A DNA stretch of 64,000 nt, taken from contig BJOX01000014.1 in the NCBI GenBank assembly GCA_009731375.1, forward strand, positions 730,465-794,464. The letters run 5' to 3'. Position numbers and translations under genes: made by a program. A model generated the notes under the pieces. It searched no databases, was not told where the DNA came from, and saw only the letters and a list, made by a program, of their open reading frames with translations. This DNA comes from Paulinella micropora. Its lineage: Eukaryota; Cercozoa; Imbricatea; Euglyphida. This document shows positions 38,128 through 49,330 of the stretch, one piece after another (the first letter of the stretch is position 1; each line of letters begins with the position of its first letter).

Positions 38128-39339
38128 NNNNNNNNNNGGTGCCTGCCTCTCTCGGTACACGTTTCATGGGGGCAGGAGCCCTCACAGCGTCGAGTTCGTC
38201 GACAACTGGGGGGACACCTCCCTCGGAGGCTTTACATTTCCATATTTTTTTTACCCCCCCCCCCCGGTCTTTAGTCAATCTGCCGGGGAAAAAATAATAA
38301 AAAAATATTAAAAAAATTCTTCTGCTCACCCGCATTCAGAATCTGCAATCGGTGTCAAGAAATTTTTAGTAGTTTTTACAAAATCTCAATTTAAAGTTTG
38401 CATGATATCCACCTACTTTTCAGGTTCAAGCCTACCACCCAGTGGCTTTTTCCAATGCATTTCTGCTGTCAGGCTTTTTTAGGGAGTGAACAGTGCTGTG
38501 TTCATGCTTGTTGCTTCCTGTTTTTGCATTCCCCACTTCACCAAATTCCAAAATTCTTAATCGTACGTGCTTGCCACATACCTACATTCACTTTCCCATA
38601 ATTCTTTTTTTTCAATCTGACCAACTGCCTGCGTTTGGGTGTGTGTTGTCTTGATTCCGTTTCTGGTTGCCCCGCCATGTTGTATTTGTTCCTTGTCCAT
38701 TCGTTCCTTGTGCTCTTTCTTGCATTTTTGTCTTGCATATTGATTTCCAAGTGTTGCTCGCCTGATTCGCCTCAACAACTCTGTCTACCCTTCATTCCTT
38801 GCCTGTGCTTGCCCACTCTGAACTTCAGGCATTCTCGTCCTGTGCTGCCATGTTTGTTTTCGTGTCTCTCCTACGCGCCCTCATTGTCTCCTTTGCTTGG
38901 TTTTTGTTTGCTTTAACTCTGTGGGTGTTGGGGTGTTGAAAGATGCTGGTTGCAGTCATTTTGTGTTTCTGGTCGATGTGGGAGGGGGGGTTGAAGTTTA
39001 TACGTGTTGCTATTTTTTCTATTTCATTGCTCTAAAGTGTGTTTGAGCAAACCACACATGCCACATTACAATATATGTTGCCTGCTCCATGCCTAGTGGT
39101 AGGGTTCATGAAACAAACACAAAACAACACATTCTACACACATTATGCCTGTCAAATCTGACTGTTTTGACTGTATTTTTCATTTTTCTGAAATGTTCTG
39201 TTTTTTACTCTTGCTATGTGTTGTGTGTCTCTGTTGTCGCTGTTTATGCCCTGTTGTGCTTGTCTACTGTTTGGACTATGTGTCCTCTGCATTTTAGGCC
39301 TATTTCCCATGCTTTTTGCTTGTGTTTGCAGATTTTCGA
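38128..39339. other. Gap and spacer upstream of plus-strand gene
   Basis: Ten N are followed by a possible minus-strand exon (38138-38225, reading VVDELDAVRAPAPMKRVPRE, unassigned), a C-run at 38257 and about 1 kb of T-rich DNA. That T-rich stretch ends in a GTTTGCAG acceptor-like site just before the ATG at 39340. It may be a 5' intron or promoter region. Confidence 0.35.
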
Positions 39340-40080
39340 TGGCCTCTGCTCCAAATTCGGTCCCAGCCCCAGCCCCCCTCGTGGCTGAAGTGGAGGAACA
39401 CCTGCCCCTCAACGTGATGCTGGACCGTCTGCGCTCGTGGAACCTTCCACACCCGAAGCAAGTCCATGGCGTCGCTACGACGTCACAGTCAGGGCCTTCT
39501 ACAAGGCCCAGGCCGCCTTTTACAAAAACACTGGCGAGTCGGCCACGCGCACCTGCCCCTACCCACGCCCCCCACCCACACAGCGCATGAACATAGCTGC
39601 TCATGAGCCACGCCCACGCCCACGCCGCCAATCTGCTGCTCTTACATATGAGCAACTATGCCTCATGCCTACCACTTCACAGCTTGCCATGCCTCTTCTT
39701 CTCGCCCGCAGGCAGCTATACCTAACACGCTCGCATGCCATAACATACAGCGGCGCGCCCAGCTTCACACGCCAAATCAAATACACAGCACCATGGCCAT
39801 TTAACATGGACATTAGCCGCAAGCTCGTTGACGAAGTCAAGCCCCACATCATCCGCGACACCCCCAACAACTACGTTGTGGGGGTGCGGGATTATGACGA
39901 CATAGTTGCGTTAGAGTTAGGGGTAGACCGCAAGAATGCTACGCTAGATAGGCGCCTGCTGCCCATGTTCCGCAAATCACAAAGGGAAATAGGGGCTGGG
40001 TTCAAGCGCTTCCAACACCTGGTGCCACAAAACGACGGCAAGGAGGTAAGCCTCATTTTTTTGTTAATCTTTTTTTTTTA

Positions 40081-40140
<60 letters not shown>

Positions 40141-41019
40141 CCCCNNNNNNNNNNNNNNNNNNNNNNNNNNNNNNNNNNNNNNNNNNNNNNNNNNNNNNNN
40201 NNNNNNNNNNNNNNNNNNNNNNNNNNNNNNNNNNNNNNNNNNNNNNNNNNNNNNNNNNNNNNNNNNNNNNNNNNNNNNNNNNNNNNNNNNNNNNNNNNNN
40301 NNNNNNNNNNNNNNNNNNNNNNNNNNCACACACACACACACGCACACACTCCCTCTCTCTCTCTCTCTGTTTGCTAGCTCCGTATCTCTCGTGCCAATTA
40401 CATTCCCACTGTCCACATCGGGGCTTTCATCATTTTTCCCGAGCGGCCGACCTCGGTGGGAAATAACTGGAGGGTGGTGCTGCGATCCGCCGACGGGTGG
40501 CAATTCTGCTGCAACTCCGACGGCAAGTCGGAGCGCAGCGGGATTTTCTACCCGTGGTGGATTCGCTCGCGCAAGCCCTACAGTTATTCCTACGAGCTCA
40601 ACGCCAGCTACGAGAGAGAGAGAGATGCATCTACGATGGGGCGTGGGAGTGGCAGAAGATTGTGTTAGCCTGGCTGACGGCGGCCGACGTGGTGCGCAAC
40701 GCGCAGGGTGGCTTCCGCCTACCGCCAGCCGTCCGTGGGATCATTGGCCGCTACGAAGTCCACAATCGCGGCCGCGTGGTCCCCGTGGAGTACGTCTACA
40801 TCACCATCGTTGGCTGGCGGGAGCGTTTTGCCTACAAGAAGATCGGCCACCTTCAGTTCTAGCAGTACGTCCTAGACGAGGACGTACCGCGCGAGCTGGA
40901 GGTGGAGGAGGTGGAGCTGGGCACCGACGACGAGTCCGACGACGAACAGCAGCAGCAGGCCGACGCAGCGCCGGTGGTGAATTACGACGCCGACGGCCCC
41001 ATCGACGGTCCCTCTCCCC

Positions 41020-41062
<43 letters not shown>

Positions 41063-41449
41063 CCCCCCCCCCCCCCCCCCCCCNNNNNNNNNNGTGAAGC
41101 TGGCGAGGACGGCTCTGTCATCGTGGACGCTGGCCAGGATCCTCCTTCATCGTCTTCGCAAGGTTTTGGGTCGTCTTTGGCGAGCCCTGTGCGCCGCTCC
41201 CCCCGAGTTAACCGCAGTGCTGCTAACAGCCCTGCTGTGCCTATGCGTGTGGAAAGTCCTAGGAGTGTAGGTGGTAGTGTAGGTGGTAGTGTAGCGGGTA
41301 GTGTGAGTTCACATGCAATGTCAACCCGCTCGAAACGCAGTGCCTCTGATCCAAAGCAAAACAGGGGAGGCGGTAGGGAGGCTCGTGGGCAAGAGGAACT
41401 AGATTGGGACGGGAATTCCCGCATGTCAGGTTTCTCATTCAGCACTTGA
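39340..41449 (+). pseudogene. Unknown gene with frame breaks (two or more exons)
   Basis: The ATG at 39340 opens a Pro-rich frame. The better-looking coding (YDVTVRAFYKAQAAFYKN) is one frame over from about 39460, implying a shift. Exon 1 ends at 40045 with a GGAG|GTAAGC donor. The intron holds a poly-T run, a 182-N gap and CA and CT tracts. Exon 2 starts after TTTGCTAG at about 40377 (VHIGAFIIFPERPTS, FYPWWIRSRKPYSY). The frame shifts at a GAGAGAGAGA stretch near 40615, continues as AWEWQKIVLAWLTAADVV, and meets an in-frame TAG at 40861, beyond which coding resumes in the same frame. After a CT/C run and gap (41084-41093) a Ser/Arg-rich tail ends at 41449. Family unknown; it may be a decayed or badly sequenced gene. 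Confidence 0.45.
40066..40326. other. Poly-T run and 182-N assembly gap
   Basis: A T-run and four C precede a gap (40145-40326), then CA and CT tracts. All lie within the intron of the preceding gene. Confidence 0.9.
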
Positions 41450-41839
41450 CTTTTTTTTCCATATAATACTTATATCATTATTATTATTATTGTTATTATT
41501 ATTATCATTATTATTACAAACCGGGGTGCTGGTTGTTGTTCCACCCCACCAATTTTCACAAGCAGGTATGGTCAGGCTATATATTGATTCATGAAAGCCT
41601 GACCACATCTGTTTGTGACCTTTTTTTTTCTTTTCTTTTTTATGATTAAATTTCATCATCAATTATTAATATCATAGTGTATTAATAGTATTAATAATGA
41701 ATTCGAATCCGGTACATTTACTTATTAGTAGCCGCAATATTAGTATTAATTAATATATATTAATATTATTAATAATATATATATATATTAATATTATTGA
41801 TAATTAAAGATATTAATATTAATATAACGAATAAATTTA
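41450..41839. other. AT-rich convergent spacer
   Basis: About 390 bases of ATT/TTA-rich DNA between two convergent genes, including (TTA)n and TATATTAATATT palindromes. Likely 3' untranslated regions; no individual signal is distinguishable. Confidence 0.5.
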
Positions 41840-44682
41840 CTAATCGTCTTCGTTAGCAGCGACAAAGTCACACTGCTCCCAAAAGTGTGACTTGTCAACA
41901 TTAATGACATCAGAAACGTCAGGCTCGTCTTGGCGACAATCAACCATGTGAGTCTTGAAACATTTCTGGTAAACAAAACGGCGGACGCACAATGTACACC
42001 GGTACTTGTACTCCTTTAACATGAAGCCACGGAGCTGAAGTTCACGGACCCTATAGTCCGCTTCTATCAGCTCTCGCAAGTACGTCAAAGGACGACGTGC
42101 GCAGCGCTTGAAGAATAAATGCCCGTGCATATTATTCATCAACTCTAGTGACTGGCATGAGAAGTAGTAAATAGTACCGATCAACATAAGAAAATCAGCC
42201 TCATGATAACAAACAAGATGTACATATGGTGTGATAAAATCGTCTAGGTACAAAGGCGTGGGCGCAATGTCCTTGGCACGCAAAATGCTGCCGTCAGGAC
42301 GTGTAACAGCCGGATGTCGGCCGTCATCGTCTTGAGGACGATGAGCCCAACAGATGAAGGAATACGGATCACCTTCCATCTCCACTTTCCACTCCCCGCT
42401 CTTAATCTTTGGATGCTCTGGCTGCACCGCCGGTGATGTAGCATCCCGGAACACTTTGCGAGTCTGAGACTGCCAAAGCAAGGCAGCCGCAGGCTCAAAC
42501 GGTGTCGGGGTGTTAATCTTCCGGAATTGCTGCCACCACGCCTTCCAAAAAGATTGGATGCGCTGCCAACGGCCGGGAGCTAAAAGCGGAGTGAAGTCTA
42601 TGTTTCCTTTATAGACTTCTTCAAAAAGGGAACGAAGCGGCTTGCACTGCTACCTCGGATAGGCTCTATATTTTTAAAGTCTCTGCGCCAGACTTTATTC
42701 ACTTTCGTGGGGCCGGGAGGCTCTTTGACATTCAGCCTTTGCTTGCAGTTGGCCGGCGCAGATGCTAGCACATCTTGACATCCTTTCGTCCAGTTTGCTA
42801 CGATGTAGCTGTACACTTCGCTGGTTTCGGTAATGTCTTGAAGCTTCCAAGTTCCGTCTTCTTCAACATCGATCCCCATTTGTAACCACTTTCTGCATAG
42901 CAGAACGTGAATGACATCTTCAGTAAGTGGTTCCGGCGGTACAACCCTTACATCTATCTTAGTGCGGTTGCGCATAAGCTTTAAAGCTTTTGTCATAACT
43001 CTATCACCGACTCCATGAATGCGCTGCCACATAGTTCTGCATACTTTTTCCGTTTGGTAGACATACTGCATGTTACCGGCCGGATCTTTCATTGTCTCCA
43101 ACTTTATCGCTAGGGAATTTTTGAACTCTTTCAAAGAAAGTGCACAAGATTGGGTGCGTTCCCTTATAACATCGCGTGGGTCGACCCAACGATAGCATTG
43201 CCATTCTCGACAACAGCTTGACCTCACCTCCTCCTCAAGCTCATTGTATGGCATGCCAAGCCACTTCTCCAGATATTGAGGTCGAACATGCTTGACAGGG
43301 CCTTGCTTGCGCTTCTTGAACGTGTATGACCTATTGGCTTTCGTAGGCCTGATGGCTACATGAGCAGTAAGTCCTAAGGTCTTATAGAGAGCTTGTGTGC
43401 TTGAGCGAATCTCATCGGTATTCGGCTGCTTACTACTACTACTAGCTTCTGTAATCAAAGGCCCAGGTGTCCAGAAGCCAGTCGATTCCGCTGACTCAGA
43501 GAAGGGCAGCACCATGCTAGACGAACATGCCGTAGATGTACACTACATTGCAAACGATGTACAAACAACATGGAGAAGTATTAAGGTTTGGTTGACAAAT
43601 TATATGAAGCTAACCTTGATAGGAGAGCCAGTAGGTGATGGGTCTTTCGTAGATGATAACTGCATTTCAAACGGTTTACAAACAACGCATATAGATGCTT
43701 GTTAGACAAAGTGCAGGCAGCTGACCTTGACAGGAGAACGGGTGAATGAATCATCCTCTTCTGCACTGCTCGAAGCGGCGTCACCACTTTCTTCTTCCTC
43801 ACCTCGATCCTTCATAGTAATAGCAATGAATCACCACATACAACACACTTTAATTTAGTATTAAGCAACAAGAAAACATTCGAATGCATACCTGAGGAGT
43901 GGCTGCACAAACACGAACACGCTTTATTGAGTCATTCTGAGCTTTAACTGAAGAGAGACCAGCCGCGAACTCATTCAAAAGCTTGCGTTTTGCATTTATG
44001 CTTGAGGAAGTTGAGGGAATTCGTGGAGGATCCGCTCTTACAGCCCTCGACCCGAAAGATGCTAGAAGCGCGTGGTTTTTTTCCAAAGACATTGGTTGTG
44101 ACCTTGGTGGCAGTGGCTCAAGAAATTCAGGAACGATAAAAAAATTTTATAGTTCCTATCATTCTCAACATAGAAAACAGGGATTTTCTTGTTTGCCTTT
44201 GCTGCCTCTCTCATCCAAGAAGGATGTGCCTTGCAAGCCTCGGCTTTTGGATTTGACTCCAACGTTGAGTAGTTGAGAAGAATTTGCTCACCTCGAGACA
44301 CACCCTTGGACATTGTCACGACTTGCTCACCCTTCGACACTTTGCAGTTTGGGCTCTCACTGCAGCCAGGAAAGTGACTACTGTTAATAAGATGCATTGC
44401 ATTTCTGCTTTCTTGATGAATGGAGTCAATGGATTGCATTCCTATTTCAATGCCCTTATATGTTCGCATCCTAAAGTGCTGAGCAAATGGATTATCACTG
44501 ATGTCCTCTGAAGGCATTTTAGCACCTCCTGGTTGCAGAAGCCCCAGCTTAAACCCTTTTGGCAAATCGTCATCAGCAAATAATCCACATCTACCTGCCT
44601 TGCCGGATCCTGAAAGCCAAGCAATAGACACTGGCGCTCTCCTCGCAGTCGCGAGGCTCATTTGACGTTGCTCCCACGCCAC
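41840..44682 (-). CDS. SET-domain and zinc-finger protein gene region (possibly frameshifted)
   Basis: The first exon (from about 44682 or the internal ATG at 44661 down to about 44190) encodes a SET-like fold: GRCGLFADDDLPKGFKLG, later HLINSSHFPGC...NCKV and GVSRGEQILLNYS. SET proteins transfer methyl groups to lysine. A linker exon (to 43890, CAG|GTATGC donor) and a small acidic exon ending at 43726 follow. A 45-base mini-exon (43615-43659) and a long exon starting at 43542 continue in phase 0. The long exon frame stops at 42598, but coding clearly continues one frame over from about 42640 (LFEEVYKGNIDFTPLL) to a TAG at 41840 and includes a C2HC finger (CTLCVRRF...HMVDC). So there is a one-base shift, or two genes. 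Only the SET and finger parts are recognised. Confidence 0.55.
43543..43725 (-). repeat. Tandemly duplicated intron and mini-exon
   Basis: Introns 43660-43725 (66 bp) and 43543-43614 (72 bp) are clearly related: both start AAG|GT(C/T)AGCT and end GTTTG(A/C)AATG(C/T)AG, and both are followed by an ATCTACG exon start. The 45-base exon between them (LSSTKDPSPTGSPIK) arose with the duplication. The phase is kept. Confidence 0.65.
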
Positions 44683-44689
44683 GTGGCAA

Positions 44690-45165
44690 GAAAAGACTCA
44701 AAACAAGCTCCAAACTACACAAAAGATATGATAGTTATTCACATCTTATATTGTTTTTCTTGCTTCTAAAAGGCAAACAACACCAATGAATCACCGTCAT
44801 CAATTCGACAAAAACAACTGCAACAACAACGACAACAACGGCAACAACGGCAACAACGACAACAACGACAACGTAGGTAGATTTGAAGGAAAAAAAAACA
44901 AAGAGAGAAAGAAAGAGAGAGAGAGAGAAAGAGAGAGACAGAAAGAAAGGGAGAGAGAGAGAAAGAAAGGGAGAGAGAAAAAGAAAGGGAGAGAGAGAGG
45001 GAGAGAGAAAAAGAAAGGGAGAGAGAGAGGGAGAGAGAGAGAGAGAGAAAGGGAGAACAGAAAATATACATACGGATATGCATACATAAATACATACATA
45101 CATACATACATAAATACATACTTGCATACATACATACATATTACATACATACATACATGAATGAC
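44690..45165. repeat. CAACAA, GA and CATA tracts
   Basis: A CAACAACGA tract (44815-44870), a long GA/GAAA tract (44885-45060) and CATA repeats (45065-45160). Open frames across them are artefacts. Confidence 0.8.
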
Positions 45166-45420
45166 CATTTATTGCAGAAAACAAGAGCATGAAGACAGCC
45201 AAAACAATGTTGACATAGAGAAAACGTAGAAAAATTAAGTTAACAATTTTTCTTCGGTTGATTTTGTTTTATATACTTTGACACTGATGTTGTAATTAAG
45301 TTTCCCGCTCTTTCTAGTGTGTGGAAGGAGCGGGAAAGCTATTTAGACAAGTATACACGAAGAGAGCGAGCTGGAAATCATCGGCAAATTTTTGTCGGTA
45401 CGGAAAATTTAGAAACGAAA
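45166..45420. repeat. 255-bp direct repeat, copy 1, with hairpin
   Basis: This copy is about 94% identical by eye to 45508-45762. A near-perfect inverted repeat at 45301-45337 (14-bp arms TTTCCCGCTC(T/C)TTC and GAAGGAGCGGGAAA, loop TAGTGTGTG) is its main internal feature. In this copy one stem pair would be G-T (G-U in RNA). Confidence 0.85.
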
Positions 45421-45507
45421 TATTCGACTTCTTACTATAAAAATACGTCTAAAATATATTTCGAAGCTCTAAATAAGCAGTCAGTGTCAGTATTTTTAAA
45501 GATCTTG

Positions 45508-45762
45508 CATTTATTGCAGAAAACAAGAACATAAAGACAGCCAAAACATGTTGACATAGAGGAAACGTGGAAAAAATTAAGTTGACAAATTTTCTTCGGT
45601 TGATTTTGTTTTATATACCTTTACACTGATGGTGTAATTAAGTTTCCCGCTCCTTCTAGTGTGTGGAAGGAGCGGGAAAGCTATTTAGACAAGTATACAT
45701 GAAGAGAGCGAGCTGGAAATCATCGGCAAATTTTTGTCGGTACGGAAAATTTAGAAACAAAA
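45508..45762. repeat. 255-bp direct repeat, copy 2, with perfect hairpin
   Basis: Second copy, separated from copy 1 by 87 AT-rich bases. The hairpin at 45643-45679 has a perfect 14-bp stem. The repeat ends about 110 bases before the CxxC gene exon. It could be a short LTR-like or foldback repeat, or an upstream regulatory or RNA structure; I cannot tell which. Confidence 0.85.
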
Positions 45763-45873
45763 ATTCCACCTCCTGCCTTCTAGTGAATACATTTCCTTAC
45801 AATAATTTACACATGCACTCAACACACATGTAGACATATGCCGTTGCTTGTGGCTGGCGGGGGAAGCTATTCA

Positions 45874-48130
45874 GGCGGAGGAGCGTCCCGCGGGGGGCCA
45901 CCTGACTGTCTGCGACGAAGCCCGGCTCCCGGCCTGCTACAGCTTCCGCCTGGAAGATGCCTGGCTGCGCTCGGCCGATTCCGAGATACTACGGCAGATA
46001 CTCGGGCGCGCGCTCCAAGGAGGCCCCGGCCAGGCACCGGCGGTGGACGAGGCGCCGGACGGTGCGCGGGACAGCTCCTGGGCCCAAGACCTGCTCCGGC
46101 TGCTGCGGACTTACTTTGGTCACACGACGGACGCGGCGGCGTCCTTCTGCCAAGTGGTGTACGATGACGGACACTCGATCCACTGTGACGACCGTACCTG
46201 GTGCGGCGAGGTGGCGAGAGCCCTGGGAGATGAGGGCGTCGAGTGCCTCAGGACACCACTGGACGTGGAACGAGTGCTGGCCCGCACGGGCCCGGCCATG
46301 CTCAAGCTGCCCGTCTTCTTCTATCCACTCTCGCTGCAGGGGACACGGTACGTGGTGGTAGAAAAGCGGCTCCAGGTGAGGGCGGGACAGCCGGTACCGA
46401 ACCCGCTGGGGGAGGTCAAGGGAGCGGGCTTCGTCCCCTTGCTGCTGGCGGCCGCGCGCGAGCCGGCCGCGCGCGAGCCGGCCGAGAGCGGCACCTCGCT
46501 GCGGGTGAGCTATCGGGAGCCGGGCCGCCAGGAGCCGCACACGCTGGCCGACTCGGCCAAGCAGCCCGGCACGTTCGCTTTTACCCACCCGCACACAGAC
46601 TCTCCGGGTACTTCGCCGCACTACTTGTCGCTGTTGCGCTCGACGGTGGCGGGGTACGACCATCAGGCCGAGCTGGAGCGGCACGTGAAGCAGACGACTG
46701 AGGGGTGGGCGCAGTGGGCCATGCCGTCGTCGGCCCCCTTGACCCCGGCCCAGCAGGTGTTCGTGCAACTGTGGTACGTACAACTTATGCAGCGGGTGCG
46801 AGACAAAGGCCGGACGGGGGCCCCGCCGGCCCAGAGCGCAAGGGAACCACGGCCGGGCACAACAGGCGAGCCTGAGGGACGGGAGGCAGACAGTGCCTTC
46901 GAGCCCATCTTCGCTTCGCTGAACGGGGCGCACGTGGTCGAGCCGTCGGTAGCGCTGAGCGAGTCACTGGCTGGTAGCCGGGTCCCCGAGCGTGGCGCGG
47001 CCGACTCTCTGTCGGTGTCTGGGTCGCCGCCCGTGCCAGAGCTCCTGACGTCGGCGGTCCGGGAGACGCTGCAGGCGGAGGCGGACGCGCATGTCTTCAA
47101 AGTACCCGTCAGGGCGTACCAGGATTTTTGCCGGGGGTTGGCCCAAGCCCGGCGGGAGCTGGGTGATATCGTTCTGGACCCGCAGAGCGTCCGGCTGTCC
47201 CTGGAAGGTGCCCCGCCAGGCGAGGCGGAAATCTTGTTTTACGCTGCGGGGCTAGTGCCCCTCCAGGCGGCCGAGGAGGTGCTGCGGGGGGCGCCGAAGC
47301 CTGTTCCCGGGGGCCAGGCCAGCGTCACTCTGCCGTGGATCTGCGTCAGCTGTGACGCGGCGCGGGAGCCCTCCCGCAGCACCACCTTTGTGTGCCACAG
47401 CTGCGCACGGAAGCTGCCGGATGGCGGGCGGCCCGCCGCGGCGGGGGCGGCCCAGGAGGTGGTCTCGGTCTCGCACAGCACCACCTTTGTGTGCCCCAGC
47501 TGCGCGCGGAAGCTGCCGGACGGCGGGCGGCCCGCCGCGGCGGGGGCGGCCCAGGAGGCGGTCTCGGTCTCGCACAGCACCACCTTTGTGTGCCCCAGCT
47601 GCGCGCGGAAGCAGCTGCCAGTGGCAGAGGCGGAGCTCAGCGAGTCGACCTTCTTCTGCACGATCTGCCAGAAGCACCAGCCGCTGGCGCAGGCCGACCC
47701 CGGGGAGTCGTCCGTCAGCTGGACGACCTGCCAGGAGCACCGGGCCCAGGCTAAATCCGAGGAGCAGCCCTCTGTCTGCACCGCCTGCGTGCTGGTACAG
47801 CAGCAGCCGCAGGCGGAGCCCAGCCAGTCGTGGACTGTCTGCACGGTGTGCCAGCACGTACAGCAGCAGCAGCAGCAGCAGCAGCCGCAGGCGGAGCCCA
47901 GCCAGTCGTGGACTGTCTGCACGGCGTGCGTCCTGGCGCAGCAGCAGCCACCGACGCAGGCGGAACCCAGCCAACCAGATTCTGTCTGCACAGTGTGCTG
48001 GCACGTGCAGCAGGCGCAGCCCGTGTGTGGCTCCCCCCCGGCCCAGCGCACGGGCGGCGCGGCGGCGGCACACCCGGAGGTGGCTGCTCTAGCCTCTGCC
48101 TGGACGCCTCCACTCGATACCTTGGCGTAG
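45874..48130 (+). CDS. GC-rich gene for a protein with tandem CxxC motifs
   Basis: One open frame of about 750 codons ends at 48130. No ATG opens it; an acceptor-like GCTATTCAG at 45873 suggests it is a 3' exon, with the ATG at 45838 in another frame. The N-terminal 480 residues are Arg/Ala/Glu-rich and unassigned (ILRQILGRALQ, CQVVYDDGHSIHC, AMLKLPVFFYPLSL). The C-terminal third carries about ten CxxC motifs (CVSC, CHSC, CPSC twice, CTIC, CTAC, CTVC and so on) in two repeat types: a 33-residue STTFVCPSCARKLPDGG unit (99-bp DNA repeats from 47377) and an S-W-T-V-C-T-x-C-x-x-x-QQQ unit. Pairs of CxxC could form zinc knuckles. Codon use is far more GC-rich than in the flanking elements. I recognise no family. 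Confidence 0.6.
47377..47612 (+). repeat. 99-bp coding tandem repeats
   Basis: Two full units (47377-47475 and 47476-47574) and a partial third (47575-47612), nearly identical, each carry one CxxC motif. The frame is preserved. Confidence 0.85.
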
Positions 48131-48306
48131 ACACTGACTAGTAAGGGAGTCTAATTAAGGGGGAGCATTAGACAATTAATTAGACACTTCCTCCTCAGCT
48201 ATCAGTGTCCATATTGCTATTTTATACGTTAGCCTTACTCGTTACGGTTAGTAGTATTATTAGTTATTAAAACAGTCATTTAGAGGACCTTTTCTGGTAC
48301 TGGTGC
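48131..48306. other. Spacer between CxxC gene and Ty3 element
   Basis: AT-rich 3' flank of the CxxC gene. The last four bases, GTGC (48303-48306), are the left target-site duplication of the element. Confidence 0.7.
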
Positions 48307-48544
48307 TGTAGGCATCACACCCCGGATAGCCGGTAAAAAGTACCTTTTCCTGGTGACAGGTGCACCAGCTTGTTTTTCAGTATTATTTGTCCGGATTGGA
48401 CCTGATACCATTTTATTCCTGGTCTGTTGCCGTTTTCCTTTTTGGCTTCACTGAGCTAATACAACGAGACATCATTCTCATCTTTTGAGGACTGTGTTTG
48501 GTTGTATTACCGACTTTTTACGAGCTATCGTTGGGGGCATTACA
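48307..48544 (+). repeat. 5' LTR
   Basis: 238 bp, TGTAGGCATCAC to GGGGCATTACA. It should carry the promoter and the start of the R region; no TATA box stands out. Confidence 0.93.
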
Positions 48545-48546
48545 TT

Positions 48547-48562
48547 TGGAGTCCACATCACT
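48547..48562 (+). promoter_or_regulatory. Primer-binding site
   Basis: Two bases after the LTR comes TGGAGTCCACATC. It starts with the TGG expected opposite a tRNA CCA end, implying a primer tRNA ending GGACTCCA. Which tRNA this is was not determined. Confidence 0.6.
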
Positions 48563-49330
48563 AGGGTGATTTCTTTCTGCTTTGCCACACAGGCAACAGA
48601 GTGAATTTTCACTGACCTGTCTCACACGGGGACGTCAGACGAAAACAAATACTCCAACACAGCTCCCTCATAACTCTTTCACAAAACAAATAATTTGATT
48701 GGTCTCAAGCAGGTGTCTCGTACCCTCTAGCCCAATCAGTATCTGTGTGCTCACAAGGAGACATCAGATACAAACTCTCTGTCGTTCTTGCTGTTCTCAC
48801 ACAGAGACCAAGAAGAAGGAGGTGGACAGAAGAGTGAAGGAACACACACAAAACACAAACAAGCATAGGGACAGGAGCACAACACTCTACCCTTCTAGTT
48901 TGTGCATTTATCTGCATTATCTCACACATACGTCAGAGTATTTTTGCAAATCTCTGATCGTTTTCTAAAGGTAGGTCTGAGAACCTATCCGACCGACTGT
49001 CGACTTCTCAAGGAGAGCTTTTCTAGCTTCTCTATTACTATCTGTGTGTAGGTCCAAGTGCCTCATACTAGATACAATATAGAAAAGAAGGAGGAGAAAG
49101 TAATCTGAGTAAGGAGAACAAGAAATCGGAGAAAGTCTCAAAGACTATTTTTCTCAAACAAAAACAAACATACAAACAGTGTTTCATAGAGGACAGGGAA
49201 TCTTATCCTACCCTCTCTATTAGTTTCTCTCTTCACTAGTCAATCGACTGAAGGAGGAACAGAACACAAACGAACAAAAACCAAACATAGGAGCTGACAC
49301 TGTCCTCCTGTTGATCACTACTACGACATC
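48563..49330 (+). other. Leader region of the Ty3 element
   Basis: About 770 bases between primer site and gag ATG. Short frames only. Long leaders often carry packaging signals; none is identifiable by eye. Confidence 0.6.

Noticed and set aside
45989-48134. Long minus-strand frames opposite the CxxC gene
   Set aside because: They are shadow frames of GC-rich coding DNA; the plus frame has the ordered CxxC repeats.
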